Origin: Hericium rajendrae
Lineage: Eukaryota > Basidiomycota > Agaricomycetes > Russulales > Hericiaceae
Reading direction: 5' to 3'
Assembly (NCBI GenBank): GCA_033439255.1
Contig: CM065889.1
Span: forward strand, 1,054,001-1,118,000
Length of the DNA stretch: 64,000 nucleotides
Shown here: one piece after another, positions 46,301 to 57,291 of the stretch
Numbering within the stretch: the stretch's first letter is position 1
How the letters are laid out: every line of letters starts with the position of its first letter
Position numbers and translations under genes: made by a program
Notes under the pieces: model-generated
Seen by the model: the letters and a program-made list of their open reading frames with translations, nothing else
The model's database searches: none
What the model was told of the DNA's origin: nothing

Positions 46301-49300
46301 CCCGTGCGCCTCCCGCCCTTGGCTACACGCCTGCGCCCGCCTCCCGCCGCCGTCCCTCGCTCCCCGCCGCCGCCGCCGCTCGCTCCCCGCCGCCGCCACT
46401 GCTTGCTCCCCGCCGCCACTGTCGCTCGCTCCCTGCCGCCGCTCGCTCCCTGCCGCCGCTCGCTCCCCGCTGCCCCCGCTGCTCGCTCCCCGCTGCCCCC
46501 GCTGCTCGCTCCTGCTGCCCCCGCCGCCGCTTGCTTCCCGCCGCTGCTGTCGCTCGCTCCCTGGCACCGCCGCTCGCTCGTTGCCATGACGCACGTCACC
46601 AGTGCCGCAGGCGCTGCTGCGGTCGTCGTCGCTGCACTGCTAGCGTGGTGCTACGCACCGCGCCGCACCATCGGGTGCGCCGTTGTTAGGGCATTCTGCG
46701 TGAGCGCTGGGCATCACGTGCGGGTGCTAGCGTTCCACGGGGATGCTGGGGCCCGAGCGCGAGTGCATGAGGGTAGGGGGCGGTGCGCCATTGCTGTGCT
46801 GCGCGTGCCGGTGCCGGGGTACTGCACGTCGCGCGCGGGTGTTGCTGACCCGTCGCAAGCGTCGAACGACGCTTGGGGGTGTTGACGGCCACGGGCAGGC
46901 GACGTGCGATGCGTAGAGGCCGCGGCCACATGCGCTGGGTGTTGTCATGGGCATGGGTGCTGGCACTGCGAAAGCGCAGGTGTCGGGCGCGTGTCCACGT
47001 TGTTGTACGTGGGGGCACACGCATCTGGGGCATCTTGTACGCGCTTCTGCGTGTGTCCGGCGTGTGTGGAGGTGGGTGGATGGCTATGGTAGGCCGTGGA
47101 GGGCGTGGTCGAGAGGCATGGAGCGCGGCGGACGCGCAGTGGACATACCAGAGGGAGAGGGTGAGCGGAGAGTGAGGAGAGGCGTGCGAAGAGCGCGGAG
47201 GTGTGCGTGAATGCGAAGAGGGAGGAGGGTGGGCAGGAAAGGGAGGAGGGTGCAGAGGGAGAGGACGAGCTGCCCACCAGCTGTGGCGCGGCTTGGAAAT
47301 CGCCGAGCGGCGGTAGAAGCCTGAGAAGCCCAAGCGAGGAGGAGGAGTCGAGTTTTGGGCGGTTTCTGGACCGCATAAGACATAAATTGAATGATAGATA
47401 TGTACCTATAGCAGCATAGAATGCATCATAGAAAGGTTGAGCGATTCTCGGCCACATTAGAGTCAGGAGGGCAAACATACAGTATTATTCGGTAACCCTA
47501 ATGCATAGTTCAGGTTATGCAGGCTTCAGTCCTTCGAAATTGGAGAAACGAGTTGCTCAAAACGTTTATAAAAGCTATGTACCATATATTTCTGAAAGTA
47601 CAAATATTTTGATGAAAATTTGAGACCTCGAGACTCGAAAAACTTGAAAAACCTGGCCTGAAACGACCGAAAACCATCAACCCTACTCAGATCCTATAGA
47701 TCTGGGCTATCAAAAAATCTGAAAAAGTATGACTATATAGTTATGGTATGCCCCAATATATTTTAGCAGACCGATAGATGGTAGGAGGGAGTCGTGCTAA
47801 GAAATCGCGACTCGAATCGGATGTCCGGCGTGCCCGAGACGTCGATTCGAGCTCGACGCGTTTGGCAGTATTGACAAGCGCCGTTCATTTTAGACGTGCT
47901 TATCAGTGCTTCGAGCATCGGGCACTTTCAGTGCATTCTATTCATACCAAACTTCGTATATACACTATGTCATTGTATCTACAGCTACTATATTATTTGT
48001 AGAATTTAATAAAATTTCTACGCCTGGCAAATTGTGTTCGAATTTTGGCCAGCCTCGTTCGGTGCCCTGTTCGGCAATTGCCAGTCGGTGCCACAAGGCT
48101 CGTGGCCTCTCCTCTCCTCTTCCTCATCCTCCCATCAAGCGGGGATGCTGTAGGGCTCAATAGCCCATAAACTCGTAAGTTTTTTCTATTCTTTCTTGTA
48201 TCTGAGCAGTTTACTGACGAAATCTTCTTATTGCAGCCCGCCAACGTGCTGACGTGGCATCGCACGCAGCCCGAACAGCACCCGCCCCCGTCCGCACATC
48301 CCCCTCCCCCCGCGCTTGCAAATGCGTATCTAGCACCGCCTGAAGACCTGCGCACCCACGCAATGTGACCACCGCCCACCTGACAACGTCGCACGCGCCC
48401 TAGCAACCGCGTGCTCGCACCAGACCCCCCATCTCGACCCCATCCCCATCCCCATCTCCATCCCCGCCATGCCGCATTCATGCCGACACATTTGCATTTG
48501 CGTGTGCGTCGGCCCACCACCACGCACGCCCTATCGTGTAGCAACGCATGCAGACGCGAACGACGCCCTCAAGGCACCCTCTCCCGCCGGTTCCCGATGT
48601 CAGCTCCACGCCCGCGCTCCAGCGCGCGCATCCCAACGTGTGATTCCAGCCCCGTGCGCATGGATTCCAGCCCATGCGCGCATTTTCAAGCCCGTGCGCG
48701 TGTTTTCCAGCTCGTGCGCGCGGATTCCAGCCTCGCCCGCATGGGTCCCAGCCCGTTCCCCGCGCGCTCTCGCCATTCCCCGCGCGCTCCTGCCGTTCCT
48801 CACGCGTTCCCGCCATTCCTCGCGCGCCCCCGCCGTTCCCCGCGTGCACCTGTGCCATCCGCGCGTGCCCACGCCGTGGCCCGCGGTCCGCGGTCTGCGC
48901 CCGCGCGTCCAAGTGCCGTGGCCCGCGTGTCCCCGCGCTGTGTGCCATGGCTCGCGCGCTGTCCAGCCCCATGCCCACACCCGCAGCGGATGCGGCCCGT
49001 GCAGTGGACGGCGCAGGCACCCAGCGGCAAATGGGTGCGTAGTGCCGCGTTGACCGCACCGCGGCGCGCACGCTCTGCAGCGGGCGTGCGGCGAATAGCA
49101 CGCGCAACGAGCACGCAGCGCGTGCGTAGCCGTGGGGCGGGAGCGGGAACAACATGCGGAAGCGGCAGCGGGGCGGGACGGGAGGCGCCGGCGAGCGCGG
49201 GAGGAGGCGCTGGCGAGCGCGCGGGAGGAGGCGCCGGCGAGTGCAAGGGAAGCGCCGGCGAGCGCGGGTACGCGGGAGCGTCGGCAGGCCCGTAGCCGAG

Positions 49301-49975
49301 CGCAACGAGCGCGCGGCGGCGGTAATGAGCAGTAGCGACAGCGGCCGAGATCCTTATGATCTCGGCTGGTATGTTTTTTTATGCAATAATATATGTTTTG
49401 TCGTGGCCCCTGGGCTACCCCAGGTGCCGCTGCGCCGCATTATAATGCGGCTTAAGTGGACTGAATTATAATGTGCACGGTAAGGCCCCGGGCAGCAACT
49501 GCCGGGGTTTTTGTAATACGTTTTAGGCAAGTTGCCTTATATAATGTATTTCAGTGACTGGGACACCTCCGATTTGCCTACTGACGCGGAGACCGCGGCT
49601 CTTACTGGCCAGATGGCTTTGGGGGGCATTTGGCCACCACTCACCGTCTGGGAGCAATCCGCGGCCTGGACCGGCGAGTGGCATACTGCCAACGAGCACT
49701 GGTTTCAGCAGCGCCTCGCCCAGCTCGCTGCCGGTGACACTCTGTTCCGCCCCGAGTCGTCTTGGCACCGCCAGGTCCGCCGCGGCCTTCTTACTTCCAC
49801 TCGCCATCTCGGGGACAGCTTGGGCTCGCTACTGAGTGCGAACCAGATGGTTAATGCCTATCCGGAGGCAGCTGCCATTCCTTCCCTTTCGTTCACGCTG
49901 CCACAGCCGCCGTCCCCTCTTCTGCCTGCTCAGCCTGCGTCCGCCGCTCCTCCCACACCGAACCCACCTCCTTGA
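43308..49975 (+). pseudogene. Extra 3' ORF of element B (unknown protein), split by D2
   Basis: The start ATG lies in a strong context (GCCGCCATGG). The frame runs to 46001, is broken by D2 (46002-49569), and continues in frame from 49577 to TGA 49973-49975; with one TSD copy removed it is one frame of about 1,030 codons. Residues about 60-400 are globular, with motifs such as WWGYVFWLLFHVGDEW and RHDVPVCYFWAHRFDNGG. Residues 430-880 are Pro/Ala/Ser-rich and partly acidic. The C-terminal part again has Trp-rich segments. It lies between integrase and the polypurine tract, the place of env in retroviruses, but no signal peptide or membrane anchor is visible. The globular part resembles agaric hypothetical proteins of unknown role. 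It could equally be a captured gene or second gag-like protein. Confidence 0.75.
46002..49569 (+). mobile_element. Element D2: TIR element inserted in the B 3' ORF
   Basis: The ends are CACCAGTCCCAGC and GCTGGGAC-like complement (GACTGGGACACCTC), with CGATTTG at 45995-46001 and 49570-49576 (TSD 6-7 bp). About 110 bp at each end form an imperfect inverted repeat including GTATTACAAAAACC and AGTTGCTG. The interior has a CGCCGCTCGCTCCC minisatellite (46360-46590), an AT-rich middle (47380-48010), an intron-like GTAAGT to TTGCAG segment (48176-48238) and a GGCGAGCGCGGGAGGA minisatellite (49180-49270). No transposase is found. D1 at 58285 is a nearly identical inverted copy. Confidence 0.88.
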
Positions 49976-50009
49976 GTGTTTCACCGGTACGACTTGACTA
50001 GGGGGGCTT

Positions 50010-50523
50010 TGTAACGGGTGCCACGTGACACGACGCGACGACGCGGACCTTCGAGGCAGCCGTGCCGGGAAGCGCCGCCTACTCGATTAGGTAGTCAAGC
50101 CACACCGGTCGTACCTACTGTACAGTATCTTGCGGACTTCCAATCTTATTTAGTAGGTACTTAGAGTAGCCCCCGAGAGGGAGGAATCTTATCTTGTCTA
50201 TTACCTTCTTTTGAATCTCATCTCCTTTCTTCTTGTTTCTCCCTCTCGAACGACGCCCGCGCGTGCGCTTCCATAGAGCGCCCGCGCCTTGCTTCCGAAC
50301 GAGGAAGTCGAAGCGCGCCCACAAACACAAACTCGGCCAAAGGCCGACTTTGGTGAGTGAACCGCTTCGATCCCTCTTCCCTTCACGACCGTCGTCCGAG
50401 GTACAAGGCGAGTCCGCCTGCCTCGTCCTCCCTCTCCTAGGAGTCTTCGTCGAGCCGAACTGAGACTTCTCGTTCGACTTGACTTGGGCGCCTCGTGTAG
50501 ACCCGAGGGCCACATACACCTCA
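50010..50523 (+). mobile_element. 3' LTR of element B, left part
   Basis: Matches the first 514 bp of the 5' LTR. It ends at the CCTCA (50519-50523) that C1 duplicated; the last 60 bp are at 57616-57675. Confidence 0.93.
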
Positions 50524-50946
50524 TGTCACGGATTGCTCCATTTCTCTCCGCCTTCTTCTCTGCCATCAAGGCATCGCGTCGGTCATGTGCTCCAGCAGCC
50601 CCATCACATGTTCACTTCCTCACATGACCTGGGGCTATCCTTCACCCATGCCCTTGTTCCCCTTTGGGACATCCTATTGTTCTCCCTCCCATTGTTCTCC
50701 TTTTGGCCACCATTGTTCTCACTCTATTGTTCGACCCATTATGGTGTCCATTGTTCTTTTCCCATTGTCGTCCCAGTACTTATAGGCTCCCTGTCGCTCA
50801 CCTATTTCCCTAGATTGTCCATTTCGTCTGTACCGTACTGTACCTCCAATACAGGTCACTGCGCTGCTAGTTGCTCTCTGCTCTCTCGCTCCCATCATCG
50901 CTGGTGACTTGGGTGGTTCTCTGCTGTCTACGACCGAGTCTTGACA
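50524..50946 (+). mobile_element. 5' LTR of C1 (423 bp)
   Basis: TGTCACGGATTG to GTCTTGACA. The bases CCTGGACAATCTC follow directly and are a candidate primer-binding site containing TGG. Confidence 0.95.
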
Positions 50947-52171
50947 CCTGGACAATCTCTCATACACCCGCCTCACCTCCCTACTATCGCCCATCATACC
51001 TCTCTTCTTTGAACCCTTCACCGCTGACATCTTCACCGTATCTCGACATCCATTCCATCAACCTCATCTCCCCTTCCCCATCGCCAACACCATCGAGGGC
51101 AGTGCACTCATTCCCCTCCTCCGCTATTGTGCTGTGAAGCGTTGGGAAGCCGAAGGAGTCTGGTTTCGATTGAGATCGTGGAAACCACGTGCAGGTGCTA
51201 TCTCCATTGCCTTATACGTTCGAATTCGAGTTGCTTTTGACGTCGACTTGCAAGAATTCACGTTTGGTGCCTCGGACATCGCCTACCACTGTCGCCAACC
51301 CAACCGAGGATCCCCTGCGAGCATCCTGCCATCGACCTCATTCCCCTTTTGCACACTAGGTTTCTTCACCCCAGAACCCTCGCCTGAGCCTGTGTGGGCC
51401 AGAGAACGCCTCGGCCACCGATTCCTCAGAACCCCGTACTCCACCACCTTGTACCCTCGTGCCCTTGGACGTCGTCCAGTTGCGGCAGACTTCCTGTAGG
51501 TTGTCACCATTGATTCCACCGACCCCCGCTTCCAGACCACTGCACCCTTCCCACTCGGGATCTTCGAGTCCCTTGGGGACTACCACGTTTACACCCTTGC
51601 TGGCATCGCCCGGATCCACTTTTCTCACCAAGACCCTGCCATCCGCCAGTGGTACTTCGCTGAGCACGAAGACTTCCCCTACCTCGAACTCGTCGACTTC
51701 GACGTTGCCAGAGAAGAACACCACCGCCTACACCCAGCCACTCCACCGCTCCCCACCGTCGCCCCTCCTAGTATCGACTCCCCTCCTGCACGCACCGAAC
51801 CCCTCTTTGTACCAACAGGTATCATCTTCAACGCCGTTACCAGGAAGTACTACGCATACCGTTCCAACTCTCGATGCCTAGTCGTTGGCTGGAGACCAAA
51901 CCTAGTAGAAGGAAGAGATCAGTGGTTTTGGCAGGCCAGTAGCGTTTTCATCACTGAACCTGAACTCGCTCTCTCTCACCAAGTCCTAGAAGCCCGCGAG
52001 CAAGAGCGAGTTACCCGGCTCGCAGTCCTCCGCTCACCGCTACCTCCTCGCATCCCAACCCCAATACCAATCCCCTCACCCGCTCCACCTGTTACCACTG
52101 TTACATCCACATCCACCGTCAACGTCAAACCGATCATTGCCCCAGCTCCCCCTGTTCAGCCACCCGACGAC
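50945..52171 (+). other. Long open frame upstream of the C1 gag ATG
   Basis: In the gag frame, sequence is open from the LTR edge to the gag ATG except for one TAG at 51497-51499, and it contains no in-frame ATG. The conceptual protein looks genuine (VWFRLRSWKPRAGA, RKYYAYRSNSRCLVVGW) and is conserved in C2, which carries the same TAG. It may be translated by readthrough, from a non-AUG start or after splicing; otherwise it is a relic N-terminal gag domain like that of B. Confidence 0.6.
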
Positions 52172-53161
52172 ATGTCCAACCCCGAGATTGGCATCAAACC
52201 TGCTCCCTTTGAGGGAGATCGTTCCAAGTCCAAGGAGTTCCAGTTGCGTATTCGCTTATTCCTTCGCGCCAACTCTACCCGGTATAAAGATGATACCGCC
52301 CAGATCTCCCTCTTCCTCGACCTCTGCCAGGGCCCTATTGCCGGCCAGTGGGCCACCCAGCGTGTCGAGGAGATCCTTGAGGATGACGATCTTGTGGCTG
52401 CAAACACATCTCCAGCCCACGTCCCTCGCTACGCCAACCTCGCTGCCCTTCGAACTCGCTTCAATTTGGACTTCTCCCCCCTTGATGACTCCAAGGACGC
52501 CTCCCATGCCATCCAGACCCTCCAGATGGGTACGCGCCCGGTAGTCGACTACATCACCGAGTTCGAATCCTTCGCTCCTCGCACCGGCTACAACGATGTG
52601 GCCCTGATCGATTGGTTCCTGCATGGCCTCAACAGCGCCTTGCGGGATGATTGCCAGCGCAGCTACCCCACGCCCACCACCCTGGATGAGTGGAAGGCGA
52701 GGGCCCGTGACAGGAATGCCGCCTACCTCATGCGCACCCGGTTCCAGAGTCCCCGCCCTACAACTGGGCGCACCCCGGTGAGCACTCGCTCCCCTCAGTC
52801 CACATCTACTGGCCGATCCCGCACAGTTGCTGCTACAGGTGCCCCACTGCCCAAACTCTCGGAACCTGACCGTGAGCGTCTCAGGCGCGAGGGCGGTTGC
52901 TTCCGCTGCCGCCAGAAGGGCCATGGCTTCCGCGACTGCCCCCTCAATGCCGACTCCAACCCCCGTGCTCCAATCCCTCGTGTCCGAGCGCTAGAAACCG
53001 GCTCTACCCCGGGAGTAGCTCCAGAAGATGCAGCTGCCGCCCTCGCTGTCCCCGCCATCAACAGGTCCATCGCTGACTTATCGTCGCAGTTGAAGGACTT
53101 GAGCGAGGAAGAGAGGGAAGAGGCAAAGGCTGCATTAAAAGATATGGTTGAGGGTTTTTAA
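52172..53161 (+). CDS. gag: Gag of C1 (capsid and zinc knuckle)
   Basis: 329 codons from ATG 52172. Residues 1-190 are a Ty3-type retrotransposon gag capsid (PFEGDRSKSKEFQLRI, LRTRFNLDFS, WFLHGLNSALRDD). A basic Ser/Pro linker follows, then the zinc knuckle CFRCRQKGHGFRDC (about residues 244-257), which binds element RNA. The C-terminus is acidic and helical (SSQLKDLSEEEREEA). It stops at TAA 53159-53161, immediately after GGGTTTT, so a fraction of ribosomes can shift -1 into pol. Confidence 0.92.
   Translation: MSNPEIGIKPAPFEGDRSKSKEFQLRIRLFLRANSTRYKDDTAQISLFLDLCQGPIAGQWATQRVEEILEDDDLVAANTSPAHVPRYANLAALRTRFNLDFSPLDDSKDASHAIQTLQMGTRPVVDYITEFESFAPRTGYNDVALIDWFLHGLNSALRDDCQRSYPTPTTLDEWKARARDRNAAYLMRTRFQSPRPTTGRTPVSTRSPQSTSTGRSRTVAATGAPLPKLSEPDRERLRREGGCFRCRQKGHGFRDCPLNADSNPRAPIPRVRALETGSTPGVAPEDAAAALAVPAINRSIADLSSQLKDLSEEEREEAKAALKDMVEGF
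53152..53158 (+). promoter_or_regulatory. Programmed -1 frameshift site GGGTTTT
   Basis: In gag frame the codons read GAG GGT TTT TAA. The heptamer G GGT TTT fits the X XXY YYZ slippery rule, the gag stop follows at once, and the -1 frame (GGG TTT TTA AAG) opens directly into pol. The GC-rich region after it (CGCCCCCCGG) could form part of a stimulatory structure. Confidence 0.8.
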
Positions 53162-56100
53162 AGCGCCCCCCGGTCACGTCGTCCGTGGGTGGCAAGAAAC
53201 ATTTCTTTGATCCGTCGAATCGCTTCTCTGTACTATCCGACCCCTGTGAGCAATCGTATCCATCGTCTTTGCGCATGTCCGCTATCACGCCCAACCGTCA
53301 GACACCGTCCATTACACTCCAGGCCAAGATTATCACTGCCCCGATCAAGAAACAAATCGACGCTGAGGCACTTCTCGATAGTGGTGCAGAAGGCATCATT
53401 ATGCACCCCGAGTTTGCCAAGAAACACCAGTTCCCCCTCAAAAAACTCCCTAAACCCTTTCCCGTTCGCAATGTGGACAACTCCGAAAACATCATGGGCT
53501 GGGTTCGCTATTCAGTCAACCAGAACATCCGCATTTACGCCAAGGACTCGACGTCCTTCCATGAGGAGACAGCTGAGTTCTATCTCGTTGACATTGGCGA
53601 CTACGACATCATCCTTGGGACCGATTGGTTACAGGAACACAACCCTGAAATTGATTGGGTCTCTCGTCGTGTCGACATGACTCGCTGCCCTCCCTCTTGC
53701 ACTCTGAATAAACCCCCGGTCAAGAACCTGTCCACTCGCACTGAACGCCGCCACTCAGCCCCTCGTCCACCAGTCCTCAGTACTGCTGCTGTACTGCTCC
53801 CCCCACCTTGCCCCCCTCCATCGCTCCCACTGCCCCCGCCATTTGTCGCTGCCCCACTTCCCAAATACGTGATCCCTGCTCGCCGAGTCCAAGGTGTCCG
53901 CCTTCGCCGCATCCACCTGTCCAAAGTCCCTGCATGCCTATTCACCGAGGACGATGACCCCCGACCTAATGTCGATGACGACTGGGTTGAAGAGGGCCTT
54001 CGCCTAGCTGGTGTTCTCCCTGACTGGGACACGCCACCCCCACCAGACGACGACCCCGACTACCAACACACCATCCGTATCCGTCGCTCTTTCACCAATG
54101 CTCAGAAACTGGCTGAGCGTGTGGCCACTCGTGTTGCAGAAAAGTCCTTTGCTGAGATGGTTCCCCCTCAGTATCAGGATTTCCAACCTGTCTTCGACGA
54201 GGAATCCTCCCATCGCCTCCCCGAACGTCGCCCCTGGGATCACGCCATTGATCTGAAAGATGGTTTTGAACCCCGCTCCTGCAAGGTCTATCCCATGGCT
54301 CCCACGGAGCAGGAGGATCTCGATTCATTCCTTGATGACCAGGTCAAGAAAGGCTACATCCGTCCTTCCAAATCCCCTATGGCGAGTCCCTTCTTCTTTA
54401 TCAAGAAAAAAGATGGAAAACTACGCCCCGTCCAGGACTATCGCACCCTCAACAAAGGCACCATCAAGAATGAATATCCCCTGCCCCTCATCTCTGAACT
54501 CGTTGACAAGCTCAAGGGTGCCAAAGTCTTCTCCAAGATGGACGTTCGTTGGGGTTACAACAACGTTCGCATCAAGGAGGGCGATGAATGGAAAGCCGCC
54601 TTCAAAACCAACCGCGGTCTCTTTGAACCCCTGGTGATGTTTTTTGGTCTTACAAACTCTCCTGCCACGTTCCAAGGAATGATGAATGAACTTTTCAAGG
54701 ATCTCATCGACACGGGCAAAGTCGTCATCTACATGGACGATATCCTCATTTTCACCGAAACCCTCGAAGAACATCGCGACCTTGTGCGCAAGGTCCTCCA
54801 ACGCCTCCAGGACAATGACCTCTTCCTCAAGCCAGAGAAGTGCTCATTTGAGCAGCCCTCAGTTGAGTTCCTTGGTCTCATCGTCTCCCATAACACGCTC
54901 GCCATGGACCCCGTTAAGGTTGCAGGCATTGCTGAATGGCCTGCCCCTCGTAACGTCAAGGACGTCCAGTCCTTTGTTGGCTTTGGCAACTTCTATCGAC
55001 GCTTTATCCAGGACTTCTCCAAAGTCGCTCGCCCCATGTTTGACCTTACCAAGAAAGACCATCCTTGGGCCTGGTCTGCTGAATGTCAACATGCCTTTGA
55101 GGCTCTTAAAGCTGCGTTCACCTCCTCCCCAGTCCTTATCATGCCTGACCCGTCCAAACCCTACCTGGTTGAGGTCGATGCCTCAGACTATGCCACAGGA
55201 GGTATCCTATCCCAGCGCGGGGAGGACGAGCAATGGCACCCTGTTGCTTACATCTCCAAGGCCTTCACCGCCCCTGAACGCAACTACGACATCTATGACA
55301 AGGAACTCCTGGCCATCATCCGCGCCCTCGAAGCCTGGCGCCACTACCTGGAAGGTTCTCCCCATACTGTGGAGATCTGGACCGACCATAAGAACCTGGA
55401 ATACTTCAAGTCTGCCCAAAAGCTGAGTCGTCGTCAAGCTCGCTGGGCTCTCTTCCTCACTCGTTTCGACTTCACCCTGATCCACAAACCCGGTATTCAT
55501 CACCGGCCAGATGCCATGTCGAGACGACCTGACCATAGAGAGGGGGTGGACGACGACAACTCAGATCGTGTCCTCCTCGACCCCAAGTACTTCCAGATCC
55601 GTGCTACACGTCCAGCTGCTGTCAAGTCCATTGGCAATGCTGATCTTCGCCAACGCATTCGCAATGCCAAGACCAAGGACATTGAGGTCGTTCAAGCTCT
55701 TGATGTGATCCTGAACAACGGTCCTCGCTCCCTCGTCAAGAACCTTCAAGAATGGAACTACGAGGATGGCCTCATCCTCTTTCGTGGCAAGGTCTACATC
55801 CCTGCTGACAAGGACCTTCGTCGGGACATCGTCAAGCTGCACCATGACATGCCCATGGCTGGTCACCCAGGACGCTACAAGACCTATGAGCTCCTTAGTC
55901 GCAACTACTGGTGGCCCGGTATGTCTGTCTTTGTTCGTGATTATGTCGATGGCTGTGCTACCTGCCAGGCCACCAAGGTTCAAAATCACCGCCCTCATGT
56001 TGAAACAATTCCCAATGCCATCCCTACCCGTCCCTTCCAAGACATTACCTCAGACTTCATTGTCAAACTCCCAGAATGCCAAGGCTATGACTCCATCAAT

Positions 56101-57291
56101 GTGGTCGTCGACCGTTTTACAAAGCACGTCTCCTTCACTCTTTGTAAAGAAACCATTACCAGTGATGGCACAGTCGACATCCTTTTTGACAGGATTTATC
56201 GGAACTATGGCCTCTGGGAACGCCTCATCTCTGATCGTGGCCCACAATATGCAGGCAAAGTCATGCGTGGCGTCTTTGACAAACTTGGTATCAAGTCCTC
56301 CCTCAGCACCGCCTATCATCCACAGACCGACGGCGAGTCAGAACGCGTCAATCAAGAACTCGAGCAGTTCCTTCGTACCTTCTGCAACTATCGCCAGGAT
56401 GATTGGGTCCAATGGCTCCCTTACGCTGAGTTCTCGCACAACCACCGTATCCACAGCGCCACTAACCGAGCTCCATTTGAAATGCTCCTTGGCTATATTC
56501 CCACTGCCATCCCCACTGTCAACCCCACATCATCTACGCCCGCCGTCGAGGATCGTTTCCGTCACCTCGAACAACTTCGCACTGAGGTCCAGGCCAGCCT
56601 TCAAACAGCTGCTGATCTCATGAAGCGCAACAACCAGGACCATATGCACGACACCATCCACTTCCAGGTTGGTGACAAGGTCTGGCTCGATGGCAAGAAC
56701 ATCAAAACCACACGACCCAAAGCTAAGCTTGCTGATCGACGCCTGGGACCTTTCGAAATCACTGACGTCCTGGGCCCAGTCTCTTATCGACTGAAGCTAC
56801 CACCCACCTGGCATATTCACCCGGTGTTCCACACGTCCCTGTTGTCCCCTTACAAGGAAACCAATGCTCATGGTCCCAACTTCCCTGCACCACCACCTGA
56901 CCTTGTGGAGGGCGAGGAAGAGTACGAAGTTGAGTCTGTCCTCGATGCTCGTCTCACCCGGAACAAACGCGGCATTGAATATCTCGTCAAATGGGCAGGC
57001 TACCCTGATTCGGAAAATCAGTGGCTTTCACGTACCTCCCTTTCCAATGCCCATGGTGCAATCACCGACTTTTACACCCGCCATCCGCATGCACTCAAGG
57101 CTCCCAATCTTCGTGGACTCATCTACCTCGACCCCGTCCATGCTCATCACGCACTCCAGGCGAAAGTGCGTCTTAGAGAGGGGGTGATGTCACGGATTGC
57201 TCCATTTCTCTCCGCCTTCTTCTCTGCCATCAAGGCATCGCGTCGGTCATGTGCTCCAGCAGCCCCATCACATGTTCACTTCCTCACATGA
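53152..57291 (+). CDS. pol: Pol of C1: protease, RT, RNase H, integrase, chromodomain
   Basis: An uninterrupted frame of about 1,375 codons. Protease LLDSGAEGIIM (about 53372). Reverse transcriptase about 54200-54950 with FSKMDVRWGYNN and YMDD at 54730-54741. RNase H about 55165-55540 (VEVDASDYATGG, DKELLAIIRALE, IWTDHKNLEYF). Integrase: HHDMPMAGHPG with CATCQATK, then DFIVKLPE, ISDRGPQYAG and TDGESERVNQ for D, D and E. GPF module (RLGPFEITDVLGPVSY). Chromodomain about 56920-57090 (EYEVESVLDAR, YLVKWAGYPDSENQW). All catalytic residues are present. The frame runs through the polypurine tract and ends 34 codons inside the 3' LTR at 57289-57291. Confidence 0.94.
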   Translation, partial: GFLKRPPVTSSVGGKKHFFDPSNRFSVLSDPCEQSYPSSLRMSAITPNRQTPSITLQAKIITAPIKKQIDAEALLDSGAEGIIMHPEFAKKHQFPLKKLPKPFPVRNVDNSENIMGWVRYSVNQNIRIYAKDSTSFHEETAEFYLVDIGDYDIILGTDWLQEHNPEIDWVSRRVDMTRCPPSCTLNKPPVKNLSTRTERRHSAPRPPVLSTAAVLLPPPCPPPSLPLPPPFVAAPLPKYVIPARRVQGVRLRRIHLSKVPACLFTEDDDPRPNVDDDWVEEGLRLAGVLPDWDTPPPPDDDPDYQHTIRIRRSFTNAQKLAERVATRVAEKSFAEMVPPQYQDFQPVFDEESSHRLPERRPWDHAIDLKDGFEPRSCKVYPMAPTEQEDLDSFLDDQVKKGYIRPSKSPMASPFFFIKKKDGKLRPVQDYRTLNKGTIKNEYPLPLISELVDKLKGAKVFSKMDVRWGYNNVRIKEGDEWKAAFKTNRGLFEPLVMFFGLTNSPATFQGMMNELFKDLIDTGKVVIYMDDILIFTETLEEHRDLVRKVLQRLQDNDLFLKPEKCSFEQPSVEFLGLIVSHNTLAMDPVKVAGIAEWPAPRNVKDVQSFVGFGNFYRRFIQDFSKVARPMFDLTKKDHPWAWSAECQHAFEALKAAFTSSPVLIMPDPSKPYLVEVDASDYATGGILSQRGEDEQWHPVAYISKAFTAPERNYDIYDKELLAIIRALEAWRHYLEGSPHTVEIWTDHKNLEYFKSAQKLSRRQARWALFLTRFDFTLIHKPGIHHRPDAMSRRPDHREGVDDDNSDRVLLDPKYFQIRATRPAAVKSIGNADLRQRIRNAKTKDIEVVQALDVILNNGPRSLVKNLQEWNYEDGLILFRGKVYIPADKDLRRDIVKLHHDMPMAGHPGRYKTYELLSRNYWWPGMSVFVRDYVDGCATCQATKVQNHRPHVETIPNAIPTRPFQDITSDFIVKLPECQGYDSINVVVDRFTKHVSFTLCKETITSDGTVDILFDRIYRNYGLWERLISDRGPQYAGKVMRGVFDKLGIKSSLSTAYHPQTDGESERVNQELEQFLRTFCNYRQDDWVQWLPYAEFSHNHRIHSATNRAPFEMLLGYIPTAIPTVNPTSSTPAVEDRFRHLEQLRTEVQASLQTAADLMKRNNQDHMHDTIHFQVGDKVWLDGKNIKTTRPKAKLADRRLGPFEITDVLGPVSYRLKLPPTWHIHPVFHTSLLSPYKETNAHGPNFPAPPPDLVEGEEEYEVESVLDARLTRNKRGIEYLVKWAGYPDSENQWLSRTSLSNAHGAITDFYTRHPHALKAPNLRGLIYLDPVHAHHALQAKVRLREGVMSRIAPFLSAFFSAIKASRRSCAPAAPSHVHFLT

